Shown here: in pieces, positions 25,997 through 34,890 of the stretch
How positions within the stretch are numbered: position 1 is the first letter of the stretch
Layout: each line of letters begins with the position of its first letter
From: Oscillibacter valericigenes Sjm18-20
GTDB taxonomy: Bacteria; Bacillota; Clostridia; Oscillospirales; Oscillospiraceae
Assembly: GCA_000283575.1 (NCBI GenBank)
Contig: AP012044.1
Span: 2,542,001 to 2,606,000, forward strand
DNA length: 64,000 nucleotides
Reading direction: 5' to 3'
Position numbers and translations under genes: made by a program
The notes under the pieces: model-generated
The model's input: the letters and a program-made list of their open reading frames with translations, nothing else
Told to the model about the DNA's origin: nothing
Database searches by the model: none

Positions 25997-27089
25997 TGGT
26001 GAATTAAAATAACAAGTGCAACAGAGTAAAAACTCACAGGATACGGCTTCCTGTGGTACAGTGGAGTTGTCGAGACAACACTGTCAGGAGGGATACCCTG
26101 TGAGCTATCATCATCTTACACTGGAAGAACGGGAAAAACTATCGCTTTTATTAAAAAACTGCTGCCGAATCCGAGTAATTGCAAAAGAGCTGGGCCGCAG
26201 CCCCAGCACAATCTGCCGAGAATTAAAGCGAAATGCCTCCGCACAGGAAGGTCAATGCCGTACTTATCGCTTTCTCCCGGCAGACGAACTGTACCGCGCA
26301 AGAATTCATAGAAAACGAGGCGGGAAGTATGGAAATACCGAATTGTCCGACTACGTCAGAAAGCATCTGCTGCAAACCTGGTCGCCGGAGCAGGTAGCTG
26401 GCCGTATTCGGCTGGATTATCCTAACGATCGCCGAATGCGTATCAGTCATTCCACAATCTATCGGTGGCTTCGCCTGGGGCGTCTGGAGCAGGCCGCTGC
26501 CGTGACACTTCGCCACAAGGGACAACGGAGGGGCAGGCACCACAGCCACTTTCCCGGAATCAAGTTGTTGAAAAAACGCTGCATAGAGGCATATAGGCGT
26601 CAGCGTATCGGTGACTGGGAACTGGATACGATCGTTTCGGCAAATTATAGCCATTCCGGCCTTCTTTCAATGTGCGACAGAAAAAGCCGATACTGCATGC
26701 TGTTCTTTCTGCGTAATGCAAAGAGTAACTGGTCTGTATACAAAATTTTGGCAGCGGTATCTGAAACGATGCCGTGCCTGACCTTTACCGCCGACCAGGG
26801 CGTTGAATTCGATTGCTATAGACAGGTGGAAGATGAACTGAATATCCCATTTTACTTCTGCTCCCCGCACAGCCCGTGGCAAAAAGGCACCGTTGAGAAT
26901 CTGAATAGTCTTGTGCGTGAATTCTTCCCCAGAGGAACGGACTTCAGAGACATCAGTAAGGAAGAAGTCGCCGACGCCATGAGCATTCTGAATAACCGGC
27001 CAAGAAAATGCCTCGGCTGGGCAACGCCCGCCGAAGTACTCGCAAACTCCACTTTTTGACATTGTTGCGCTTCTATTGACAATTCACCA
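25997..27089 (+). mobile_element. IS30-family insertion sequence
   Basis: About 1.09 kb, bounded by imperfect inverted repeats: TGGTGAATTAAAATAACAAG on the left (25997 on) against TGGTGAATTGTCAATAGAAG on the right (complement, ending 27089), each continuing into GCAACA. A 2-bp CA on both sides may be the target duplication. One intact transposase gene fills it. Confidence 0.85.
26100..27059 (+). CDS. IS30-family transposase
   Basis: 319 residues from GTG 26100 (product MSYHHLTLEE...), chosen because AGGAGG precedes it at normal spacing. The N-terminal HTH is LTLEEREKLSLLLKNCCR ... IAKELGRSPSTICRELKRN. The DDE catalytic core shows GDWELDTIV (first Asp), FTADQGVEFDCY (second Asp) and CSPHSPWQKGTVENLNSLVR (Glu), and LNNRPRKCLGWATPAEVL closes the family. 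All three catalytic residues are present, so the element looks complete and possibly active. Confidence 0.93.
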   Translation: MSYHHLTLEEREKLSLLLKNCCRIRVIAKELGRSPSTICRELKRNASAQEGQCRTYRFLPADELYRARIHRKRGGKYGNTELSDYVRKHLLQTWSPEQVAGRIRLDYPNDRRMRISHSTIYRWLRLGRLEQAAAVTLRHKGQRRGRHHSHFPGIKLLKKRCIEAYRRQRIGDWELDTIVSANYSHSGLLSMCDRKSRYCMLFFLRNAKSNWSVYKILAAVSETMPCLTFTADQGVEFDCYRQVEDELNIPFYFCSPHSPWQKGTVENLNSLVREFFPRGTDFRDISKEEVADAMSILNNRPRKCLGWATPAEVLANSTF

Positions 27090-27182
27090 CATTTTTAAAA
27101 AACTAATACACAGAAAATACACAGTAAAATCCAAAAAGTTTCCGAAAATCTACACAGTGAAAAACTCTGCGGAAAACTATCC

Positions 27183-27962
27183 GTGCTTCTCCCCGTTTAA
27201 AATAGACTGCTCCAGGGCCGTCACGTATTCCCCCAGCTTGTCCGCCTCGCTTTTTCGGTGGCCCTCCCGCAGATGGGTGTACATCGCCTCCAGAACCTAC
27301 GGTGTATCACCAACGATTTCCGCCGCCTATCGGGGGTCTATTCCGTCCTCGTAGCAGATCGTGGCGAAGCTGTGTCAGAGGCAATGCGGCGTTATGGGGA
27401 ATATCTCCACGATCTCCACGCTGTCCGTCTGCTGAATTTCATTTAACCCAGCCTCCCGGCAGTAAGCTTTCCACAAGGAATGGGTTTCAGAGGCCCGCAT
27501 AAATCCGCCGTCCTTGCCGGGGAACAACAGCCCTATTCGATTTTTGGAAATACGTGTAGCCAGAGACGGAAAACGTGGAATGTCCCACAAGCCGTTGGCG
27601 CTTTTTAGGTGGTCTTCCAGAGCCACCAGCGCCCTCTCCTGCTCGTCCGTCAAAGATCCGCGCCGATTCGGGGCCACCATGTGCTTTGGGAGCCGCACCT
27701 TATCCGCCGGGGACGCAGCGGTATTTCCAGCTACCACGGCGAAATCAAAAACCATTTTTATAACGGTCAGCTCGATTTGCGCGGTATTTCGGCTGTGGTT
27801 CCTTGCAAAGTCACTGATCTGCTTTTGAAGCTCTTGCGACGACTGCTGCTCCCATTGCGCCCGCTCCCATCCCTGTTTAATGGCGCGGTATACGATACAG
27901 ACCGCCGCGTGACAGAGATCCATCGGTGCAAGATCGATGCGTTTCTGGAGGTCATAGAGCAA
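27183..27962 (-). pseudogene. decayed tyrosine recombinase
   Basis: The N-terminal part (27375-27962) has a core-binding-like stretch, ELTVIKMVFDFAVVAGNTAA and LPKHMVAPNRRGSLTDEQER. After a frameshift near 27378 the C-terminal catalytic part reads HSFATICYEDGIDPR, AAEIVGDTP and VLEAMYTHLREGHRKSEADK, interrupted by two in-frame stops. The order (HxxR region, GDT box, Y in MYTH) is that of phage integrases. Opposite strand to the other integrases here, so it probably came from a different element. Confidence 0.75.
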
Positions 27963-28049
27963 TTACACGGGGAACACGCCTTGGTGTTTTACAACTTTCA
28001 GAATAACCGCGACCGCATTTTAGAGGCGCTGGCATGGTCAAATCTGTGC

Positions 28050-28596
28050 TCATATTCGCCATGCACGTCGCCCCATAATTAGCCTGAAATTTCTGACGCT
28101 GCGCATAGGTAAGTTCCGTATCTTCCCCGTCCACGGATCCAGAGGTCCGACGGCGCTCTTTGCGGCGTAAAAAGACGTATCCCCCGTACTTTCACGGGCA
28201 TTCTGCAATTCCTTACTCACGGCGCTCTGCGAATAGGAGTTTACACCCATAGGATTTAGCACGGCATTCAAGAAATTCTGTGTCTTATCGGCCCCGTACG
28301 TCTTCTCTTTGCCGAAGTTATCAACAAAGGTTGGAAACATTTTACGAAGCCACGGGATCTTGCTTTTCACAGTGTCAATCGTATTATCAGCGAGGTTTCC
28401 ACTGGAATACAGCGTCGATACTCAACTGCGTACCGGCCATACCCTCCGATTTATTTAGCGCGGCTATATCCTCGCTATCTTCATCATCCGCGACTGAAAT
28501 CGATGAATCCCAGAACTGAAGCATCGACGTAAACGATAGTTTTGTCGGAAAATCCGCAGGTTCTGCTCTGAGGCTAAAAAAAGGAAACGTCACCAC
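28050..28596 (-). pseudogene. fragment of a phage-type large polyvalent protein
   Basis: Pieces in three minus-strand frames: KLSFTSMLQFWDSSISVADD, then KIPWLRKMFPTFVDNFGKEK ... NPMGVNSYSQSAVSKELQNA, then LTYAQRQKFQANYGA. The order and wording resemble LPD38-type domains at the end of very large phage and conjugative-element proteins. Frameshifts make it non-functional. The call rests on pattern memory only. The 350 bp between it and the IS110 copy (28597-28945) show no gene. Confidence 0.4.
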
Positions 28597-29067
28597 CTCA
28601 TGCGATGGGGACGATACGCAAAACCCTGCATTTTTCCGACTTAGAAAAGGGCTTGAGTCCTACAACATTTCTGAAGCGGATTCTGATTTTTTGATAGCGG
28701 TATATAAAGCCCATATTTTTTGATACCGTTTTTAAGCTTTCGGAGGAGTGTAGTGTCTCTGATGTAGTAATTAAGAACCGCATGGAAAATCTAAAATACG
28801 AGATTTATCAAATTGCCACCGGCGTTTTCATAGATCGCCTTGAGATTCTTTCAAAAGCCCAACAAGAGCACCGTGGCATATATGTCCCGTCTTGCTACGA
28901 TGTTGGAATGCAAAAATATTTTGAGATTAGAACCCAATAAAATGGAACAAAACCTGCTAAGAAAAGTCAAGGACAAATCTTGGCAGGCTGAATAAAAATA
29001 TGATTGTAATTTAGGCATAGCAAAGCAGACCATCGGCGAGCCGCTGGCCTAAGAAATAATGGTTTTT

Positions 29068-30273
29068 TTAGCTTGCGTATACCTCGCTTACACGGGCGTA
29101 ATAGATGCGCAGAAACTTGTTGAGGGCAGCAATCTTTGCAACCTTCTTCGGCTTGCCTTCAGCCTCCTTTTTCAGCATATAAAGATATACTGCATTGTCT
29201 TGAGCCGGCTTTACTGTCTTAAGGCATTTCATTACCTCGTACCCGGTTTTCCGAAGCAGTGAAGACCCACGTTTGGAAATTTTACGTCGTGTACCCGTAA
29301 AGCTTCCTGATTGAAACGACGGCGAGTCAATTCCAGCGAATGCAATCAGTGCGCTGCCGCTATGAAAACAGCGCACATCGCCAATCTCAGCAATGAGCCT
29401 TGGCACTAAGACGTCGCCCACACCGTTCATGGCACGAACAATATCGTATTCAGGCAAAGTGATTGCAAGCGCCTGCATTTGTGTTAAAATGGTTTCCAGA
29501 GTCTTGTTCACTTCTTTCAGGACTCTCACGGCTTCCAGCGTTAACATTTTGGTCGATGCGGCACTGGAGGGCAAAGTGGGGATACCATTGCAAGCCAGGG
29601 CGTAAATTGCTTTCGCCTTGGGTTCACTTGCGTGGTATCCTTTCTTTTTTGCCCAAGCACAATAACTATGGATGAACTGAACCTCGCTTTTTTTAGTAAT
29701 GTTGTCAAAATGCCAGTATTCTGCTACGAAGTCACTAAGTTTGTCCTTTGTTGGTTCCTCTGAGCGCTTGCCGCTGAGCAATGTTTTTATCCCAGGCATG
29801 GTCCTGTCCAACAGATCGGTCAAGGCCAGTTTACACTCAATACGGATTGTAATGTAGTGTGCATATTGCCGCCCCAGGAGCCTAAGCTGCGCATATAACT
29901 CATCTGGCAACGTGTAGTCCGCGAGCTTAAACCAGTGATCAATTCCATAGTTCGCGATACGGACAGAATCCAATTTATCCGTTTTGCCTTTGCGTATTGC
30001 TGTTGAAGCATACTTTTTCATTGCCAATGGATTGATTACACTCACAAACATGCCTGCATCTTTGAAACTGGAAAGCAGCGGCAAATGGTATGCTCCAGTA
30101 GCCTCCATTACAATTCTGACTTCTCCTTCTATGGATTGAATATGGGATACCAATGCACGAAGCTCCGGTTCGGTGTGCTGTATTTCATATGGGGAAGCAA
30201 CCACTTCTCCGTATGGCCTGAGAATACAGACGGTGCTCTTGCCTTTTGATACATCAATGCCTACGCTTGTCAT
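29068..30273 (-). CDS. IS110-family transposase
   Basis: 401 residues from ATG 30273, with AGGAGG 7 nt upstream. The N-terminal RuvC-like DEDD domain shows VGIDVSKGKSTVCIL (Asp), VMEATGAYHLPLL (Glu) and the KTDKLDSVRIANYG pair of Asp residues. The C-terminal Tnp domain has MNGVGDVLVPRLIAEIGDV, FAGIDSPSFQSGSF (catalytic Ser region), RRKISKRGSSLLRK and a Lys-rich end. Such enzymes recombine DNA under the guidance of a bridge RNA made from the element's non-coding end. It appears intact. Confidence 0.93.
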   Translation of the reverse strand: MTSVGIDVSKGKSTVCILRPYGEVVASPYEIQHTEPELRALVSHIQSIEGEVRIVMEATGAYHLPLLSSFKDAGMFVSVINPLAMKKYASTAIRKGKTDKLDSVRIANYGIDHWFKLADYTLPDELYAQLRLLGRQYAHYITIRIECKLALTDLLDRTMPGIKTLLSGKRSEEPTKDKLSDFVAEYWHFDNITKKSEVQFIHSYCAWAKKKGYHASEPKAKAIYALACNGIPTLPSSAASTKMLTLEAVRVLKEVNKTLETILTQMQALAITLPEYDIVRAMNGVGDVLVPRLIAEIGDVRCFHSGSALIAFAGIDSPSFQSGSFTGTRRKISKRGSSLLRKTGYEVMKCLKTVKPAQDNAVYLYMLKKEAEGKPKKVAKIAALNKFLRIYYARVSEVYAS

Positions 30274-30542
30274 GTTGAACCCTCCTGAATGATTGTTTTG
30301 TAATTGTAATCCCATCTGCACTTATTGCGATTCAGTTTGGTTCGTTACACGAAAGCCCGTATGGGTTTCAACCTGCCTAATCGAATGTTTACAACAAGGG
30401 ATGGCTGACAGTTTTGTTGCCGGAGGCTTCGCTCCATAAAGCGCCACGCCAAACCAATTACTTCCCTTATTGTAAAAGAATAAGCGCAAATGTGAAACGC
30501 CCGTCGGCGTCCTACACTTACGCTTTTTATAGTACCAAAAAG
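30274..30542 (-). ncRNA. candidate bridge-RNA region of IS110 copy 1
   Basis: The 269-bp non-coding 5' end of the element. In IS110-group elements this end encodes the bridge RNA whose two loops pair with target and donor DNA. The sequence contains several GC-rich inverted stretches (for example CGCCCGTCGGCGT and GAGGCTTCGCTCC), but I did not fold it. The call follows from family knowledge and position. Confidence 0.5.
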
Positions 30543-30638
30543 GCGCCTCCAGTGCAGCAACACCAGAGGCGGTTTACGGAGGTGATGTGTTTGACGGCCA
30601 TATGGCCCTCTGACTATACCAATGATTGGGGGCATAAG

Positions 30639-31367
30639 ATGATCTGCGTAAAATGCCATCAAGAAGTCCCGGAAGCGCCATTTTGCTATCAGTGTGGTGC
30701 TAAACAAGATATTCCTAAGCAAAATGTAAAATCACGTGGGAACGGTCAAGGGAACGTCTATAAGAGAGGAAATTCATGCGTTGCCGTGAAAACCATCGGT
30801 TACTATTTCAGTGAAGATAGGAAGCGGCGAAGAGAAACGGCTTCCAAAACCTTTACTCCCCGCCCGGATGCTGTTAATGCGCTTCCCGCAATTGGTATTT
30901 CATAAGTATCAGCAAAGTCCGAAAAGAAAGCAAAGGCCACTTTCAAAAAAGTTTACGATGCGTTACTTCCAACGTACACAGCCACGCATGACACAATGAA
31001 CTGCTATAAAGCGGCCATCAAATGCTTTGAACCAATCTGGCACGGTTCGGTCGTTTTCGCCCAACGGAGCTGCTGGACCTTGAGACGGTATTCTGCACGG
31101 CTGACGGTACAGCAATGTCCCTTAAAAGCTACAGAGATATGTTTTACGGTATTCTGGACGCGCTGGGGTTGGATAACCCAACGTATGCAAGCAACAGCAC
31201 ACATACACACCGCACAGCTGCCGCCACACCTTCGCCACATTGATGAAGCGGCAGAAGCCGATAGCAAGGACAAGCTGGAATTGATTGGATACACCAGTGA
31301 GGAAATTGTTGCGGTATTATCAAGACGTTAATATAGATGATTTGCGTAAGATCGCCAATAGAATTTG
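30639..31367 (+). pseudogene. decayed zinc-ribbon tyrosine integrase of an older element
   Basis: It starts MICVKCHQEVPEAPFCYQCG, a CxxC...CxxC zinc ribbon like the one on the intact integrase at 54982. After frameshifts it continues KATFKKVYDALLPTYTATHD, FRPTELLDLETVF, SLKSYRDMFYGILDALGL and HTFATLMKRQKP, and ends VNIDDLRKIANRI. Several frameshifts and a stop make it dead. It lies just before a terminator and a 49-bp tRNA-Ala fragment, the same layout as integrase, terminator and tRNA at 54982-56277. So it marks an earlier integration at the same site. Confidence 0.8.
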
Positions 31368-31423
31368 AAACTGTAATAGGTCTGCAATAGCATTCCATCT
31401 TATTCTCTTTTGGACCATTTTTT

Positions 31424-31476
31424 AAAAAAAGAAAATCACCAGAATGCCTGCAATATCAAGCATTACGGTGATTTTC
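31424..31476 (-). terminator. terminator beside the left att repeat
   Basis: On the minus strand GAAAATCACC ... GGTGATTTTC (with GTAATGC/GCATTC inside) is followed by TTTTTTT. It occupies the place of a tRNA terminator next to the partial tRNA copy. Confidence 0.75.
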
Positions 31477-31477
31477 C

Positions 31478-31526
31478 TGGTGGAGAATAGCGGGATCGAA
31501 CCGCTGACCTCCTGACTGCCAGTCAG
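31478..31526. repeat. att repeat: 49-bp 3' end of tRNA-Ala (left end of prophage)
   Basis: Identical over 49 bp to 56202-56250 inside the intact tRNA-Ala gene: the CCA end, acceptor 3' strand, T arm, variable loop and anticodon arm. Beyond it the left copy turns into TTTTAATAATAA, so it is not a tRNA gene. It is the attachment-site duplication of the element lying between the two copies, and at the same time the outer end of an older, decayed element to its left. The 395 bp that follow (31527-31921) contain no gene that I can see. Confidence 0.92.
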
Positions 31527-31921
31527 TTTTAATAATAAATATGTGCAAATAAGCGCAAATAAGCGACTATTTCCAATACTTTTCGTATTGCTATTTGCAT
31601 TCATTTATTTTTAGTTACGACCACAAATGCGCCCATATCGCCACTCCTCAATCCTAGTACAAAATATTATACGTTATGCACAGCTTTTTGCCGTTGTAGC
31701 AGCGCCCTGGAAAGCACTGCTTTCTGGGGCCATTTTTTAATTCGAGCACACTATCATCTAAAAAAAACAGTTGAATTTTGTAAAATACTGGTATAGTCTT
31801 TTAGAAGGGCGCTTAATAGCAATACTACGAAGTTCGGCCAGCAGTAGGCTGGTACCATATTGAGCAAATCAAAAGAGCAGAGTACTATTTTTACCTAAAA
31901 GATAAATGGAGGTAATTACAT

Positions 31922-32758
31922 ATGGCACGGAAAAACATCTTTGAATTGCTTGATTCGAGATGGGATATAAAAGAAGAACTCGCAAGATTAAATAGACTTT
32001 TTGATGAAGAAGTCGCAATTTCTGAAGGCCCGGTTAATTATACTCTCAAAGATTTCGTAGATGAATATTGTTTTGAGGATTGGAAAAATCGTGGGCGTTT
32101 TATAGATGTTGATGACTATCTAAAAACACTTGATTTTGAATCACTATATAGACATAGCGTAAATGATATCAAGAGTTTTCTAACTGTTATCGAAATTATA
32201 TATAACTTTTTTTATATGGCCTATGAAAAAAGAACGACAGACGATGGTTTGTTATATTATCCGGGTTTCTTTAATCTGAAAAATAATATGAATATGTGCT
32301 TAGAACATTATAATTATGCCGCTTTTTATTTTGAGGATAAAGAGCAGGTAATCATATCTGAAAAAGATCCCGCTGTTACAGCGGCTGCTGAGATATCTGC
32401 CCCGGAAACAGCATTTCAAATAATCCAGTATAATCATCATTCGCTTAAGGGCGATATATTAGCTAAGAAAAGGATATTGTTACATTTAGCTTCTGACTTG
32501 GAACCAAAACGATCAACATTGAATGGTATTAACAAAGCATTCTCTGATGATATCTTTACACTGTTGAACAACTTAAACTTGCGTCATAATAACTGTGATC
32601 CGCAATCTAAGGACTATAAGCAATACATAGCTGAAATGGCGAAAGAAGCATTGGAAGAGTGGTATGATGAATTGTATCAGATGATTTTATTGGCAAAGCT
32701 TGAGTTAGATCATCTCGAACGGAAGGCCAAGATTGCTGAGCTAAAAAGCCATTTTTAA
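31922..32758 (+). CDS. hypothetical protein of the accessory region
   Basis: 278 residues; GGAGG lies 9 nt before the ATG. No family recognised. The protein is acidic, helical and soluble, with no signal peptide. The first 120 residues contain FIDVDDYLKTLDFESLYRHSVNDIKSF and a hydrophobic stretch IEIIYNFFYMAYEK. The last third (LNLRHNNCDPQSKDYKQYI ... LELDHLERKAKIAELK) looks like an alpha-helical bundle. AT-rich codon use contrasts with the phage structural genes. Single accessory proteins of this type next to a prophage edge are often phage-defence or exclusion factors, but nothing in the sequence proves that here. Confidence 0.6.
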   Translation: MARKNIFELLDSRWDIKEELARLNRLFDEEVAISEGPVNYTLKDFVDEYCFEDWKNRGRFIDVDDYLKTLDFESLYRHSVNDIKSFLTVIEIIYNFFYMAYEKRTTDDGLLYYPGFFNLKNNMNMCLEHYNYAAFYFEDKEQVIISEKDPAVTAAAEISAPETAFQIIQYNHHSLKGDILAKKRILLHLASDLEPKRSTLNGINKAFSDDIFTLLNNLNLRHNNCDPQSKDYKQYIAEMAKEALEEWYDELYQMILLAKLELDHLERKAKIAELKSHF

Positions 32759-32804
32759 TAAATTGTGCAATGCATACACCTATTCAGGCATGAATAAACT
32801 TCAA

Positions 32805-32818
32805 CTTCGCAGTTACAC
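32805..32818 (+). repeat. intergenic motif copy A (partial)
   Basis: CTTCGCAGTTACAC, a shortened form of the motif CTTCGCAnTATGTTTACACTATGCG that separates the accessory genes. A weak hairpin (AAGCCCG ... CGGGCTT, 32874-32901) follows. Confidence 0.4.
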
Positions 32819-33030
32819 CATTTCAGCATATATTTGGCGAGAATGGGCTTTTAGTTATCCATAAACAAAGGACAAGCCCGTACCTTCTGGCCACCGGGCT
32901 TACTAATAGAAATATGTACCATAATGAGAAGCATATAAAAAGCCAAGGGTGACAGCAAATAACCTACTCCCTCGTACATGCGCCTTGCGGCTTATGAGTA
33001 GAAAGGAAGATTTATGGAGGAAATTGTAAG

Positions 33031-33963
33031 ATGGAACCCCAAAAAAGCATAAAAAATTTGGAAGAGATTACGTCCTTTGCAAATCGCTTTACAATTCTTT
33101 TCCTCACTTCTTCCATATTATCTAAGATTATTATCATGCTTTTGCAAAAAAGCATAATAAAAATATTTGAGGATGCTTTGAGCAACATTTTAGTACTAGG
33201 TTTGATTCTAATCTTTGTGCTTATTTTCGGAAGCTGTCTTTTTCGCACGACTCCTAAAGAAATTATTCTTGGAAAACGGACAGCTCCTAAGCTGCCGGCT
33301 ATTGACAGTATTTTTTTAACATTATCTCTTTTCTTCTTCGAATGGGGAATTGTTTTATTGAGTATGCCTTTCTTGAAGAGATATTCACCCGACGAATTTA
33401 ACCCAGAGTCCCTTTTTTATCTAACTCTATCCATAATTGGCCCCTGCATTTTGGGACCTGTCAATGAAGAAATTATATTCCGCAGAATCGGTTTTCAGTA
33501 TGCTGAAAAATATGGGACGATGTTTGCTGTAATTACTTCATCCGTTATTTTTGCATTCGCACACGGTATTAGTTTTCAAACCTTCGTTGCTCTTTTACTT
33601 GGACTGTGCGCCGGAATCCTCTGCGCCAGGACTGGAACCATTTTGTGGCCCATTCTTCTGCATATGGCACATAACGGCTTTGATGTGGCTATGGGCTACC
33701 TGTTTCCATTCTACGAAGGCATACCATCCTTCCGTTATTATCTCCTTTTAACTGTGTTCGCTATGTTATGTGTTATTTGCTTTTTCCTTTATGCAGCTCG
33801 CCAGAAGATCAATCTACAAAAAATTTCAATAAAAACAACACTAAAAAAATTCCGGGAACAAATAAGATTAGATGGAAGAAAATATAAGGCTTACTTTACC
33901 TCGACAGGAGCGCTAATCTTTTTCCTTTTCTGCATCATAAGTTTCTTGGGCCAAATAACTTAG
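33031..33963 (+). CDS. CPBP-family intramembrane metalloprotease
   Basis: 310 residues, about eight hydrophobic segments. The CPBP (Abi, PF02517) motifs are all present: NEEIIFRRIGFQYAEK (motif 1, Glu-Glu and Arg), FAFAHGISFQTF (motif 2, His) and HMAHNGFD (motif 3, His and Asn). The family includes the Rce1 CAAX protease and bacteriocin-immunity proteins. Enzyme activity is likely, but the target is unknown. GGAGG stands 10 nt before the ATG. In this cargo position immunity or exclusion is a reasonable guess. Confidence 0.9.
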   Translation: MEPQKSIKNLEEITSFANRFTILFLTSSILSKIIIMLLQKSIIKIFEDALSNILVLGLILIFVLIFGSCLFRTTPKEIILGKRTAPKLPAIDSIFLTLSLFFFEWGIVLLSMPFLKRYSPDEFNPESLFYLTLSIIGPCILGPVNEEIIFRRIGFQYAEKYGTMFAVITSSVIFAFAHGISFQTFVALLLGLCAGILCARTGTILWPILLHMAHNGFDVAMGYLFPFYEGIPSFRYYLLLTVFAMLCVICFFLYAARQKINLQKISIKTTLKKFREQIRLDGRKYKAYFTSTGALIFFLFCIISFLGQIT

Positions 33964-33994
33964 CAAGGCCTATCAACTTGGGGACGCATGTTAA

Positions 33995-34020
33995 CTGCTC
34001 ATTATGTTTACACTATGCGG
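33995..34020 (+). repeat. intergenic motif copy B
   Basis: CTGCTCATTATGTTTACACTATGCGG between the CPBP gene and the small membrane protein gene. It shares ATTATGTTTACACTATGCG with the other copies. Confidence 0.6.
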
Positions 34021-34054
34021 AGCCAATTATTAATGTTAAGTCTGGTGAAATTAA

Positions 34055-34330
34055 ATGGAAGTATTAGTGGAAATTGTATTTGAATTTATTATTAAATTTA
34101 TAAAATCAAAAAAAACCCCAAAAATCATTCGCAATATATTAATTAGTGCCATATCCATGATTTTTATTTGTGTTACGGCTATATTAATTTATGCCGGTTT
34201 TGTTATGGAATGCGGTTTATTGTCCCGGCTTTTGCTATTTGGAACTGGGCTGATAGTCGCGGCTTTCCCTGTCAAATTAGTAAAAGATGTAATGGAGAGG
34301 GCAGAGCAAAGCAGAGACTATGAGGGCTGA
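34055..34330 (+). CDS. small membrane protein
   Basis: 91 residues. A short amphipathic, Lys-rich N-terminus (FEFIIKFIKSKKTPKIIRN) is followed by two membrane segments: ILISAISMIFICVTAILIYAG and LLSRLLLFGTGLIVAAFPV. The C-terminus is charged. GGTGA precedes the ATG. No family recognised. It is flanked by motif copies B and C. Confidence 0.55.
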   Translation: MEVLVEIVFEFIIKFIKSKKTPKIIRNILISAISMIFICVTAILIYAGFVMECGLLSRLLLFGTGLIVAAFPVKLVKDVMERAEQSRDYEG

Positions 34331-34335
34331 GCCAC

Positions 34336-34363
34336 CTTCGCAGTTTGTTTACACTGAGTGGGA
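34336..34363 (+). repeat. intergenic motif copy C
   Basis: CTTCGCAGTTTGTTTACACT followed by GAGTGGGAA, starting 6 bp after the stop codon of the small membrane protein. Confidence 0.6.
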
Positions 34364-34444
34364 AATTAAGGTATGGCTATATGACTGGAGTTAGATTAGT
34401 GAAGCAACAAACCCAATGAATCGGAATAAAAAGGATGTTTAATA

Positions 34445-34792
34445 ATGTCTAGTGCAGTAATTAAGACGGAATGCAATGATAGCAAAGTAAGTATTGCAGA
34501 GTTGTCCGAAATACTAAAAAGTAGAATTGATGCGGAACTTGATTATGAAAGCACTAGAACTCTGGGCGAGACCACTTTATCATTGCTATCTTTTGAAAGG
34601 TACTATTCCCGCTGTAGCAGTCATGCCAATCTAATTGTTCTGTTGACAGAAACATCTCATATTCAAGCAGCCGAAGTAATTGGTTGTGGTGGAGGATATG
34701 AGCTATTCAATTTAAGTCTTAGTGACAATAAATCTTTTGCTAAAATGGCTGTAGAAATTCTAAAAAAATTCGGTTATACAGAAAAAGTCTAA
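34445..34792 (+). CDS. DUF6054-like protein
   Basis: 115 residues; AAAGGATG precedes the ATG. The central part LSFERYYSRCSSHANLIVLL and AAEVIGCGGGYELFNLSLSDN match the pattern of DUF6054, a small alpha/beta family of gut Firmicutes with no known function, in which a Gly-rich turn follows a long beta hairpin. It is soluble with no signal peptide. It is the third cassette-like gene, between motif copies C and D. Confidence 0.55.
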   Translation: MSSAVIKTECNDSKVSIAELSEILKSRIDAELDYESTRTLGETTLSLLSFERYYSRCSSHANLIVLLTETSHIQAAEVIGCGGGYELFNLSLSDNKSFAKMAVEILKKFGYTEKV

Positions 34793-34847
34793 TCTATAGC
34801 AAAGAAATAAGCTCCTATTATATTGGCTAATATATAGTTAATTTGAG

Positions 34848-34863
34848 CTTCGCAGTATGTTTA
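34848..34863 (+). repeat. intergenic motif copy D
   Basis: CTTCGCAGTATGTTTA, the left half of the motif; the right half is replaced by ATTAAGAAAT. It lies about 56 bp after the DUF6054-like gene and 28 bp before the glycosyltransferase start. Confidence 0.5.
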
Positions 34864-34890
34864 ATTAAGAAATCTTTGGTGGTGACAAAA

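Larger units (their letters stand above)
28946..30542 (-). mobile_element. IS110-family element, copy 1 (1597 bp)
   Basis: A 1597-bp block repeated in inverted orientation at 36885-38481. I saw only one coding difference (Ser to Pro in DSPxFQSG). It has one transposase gene, 122 bp of non-coding DNA at its 3' end and 269 bp at its 5' end, and no terminal inverted repeats, which fits IS110. The flank at 30543 is a GC-rich hairpin (GCCTC ... GAGGC), so the element's CTTTTT edge directly follows a terminator-like stem, as in copy 2. Confidence 0.9.

Noticed and set aside
31478..31526. A second tRNA-Ala gene
   Set aside because: Only the 3' 49 nt are present; the D arm and 5' acceptor strand are replaced by AT-rich DNA, so it is an attachment-site duplication.
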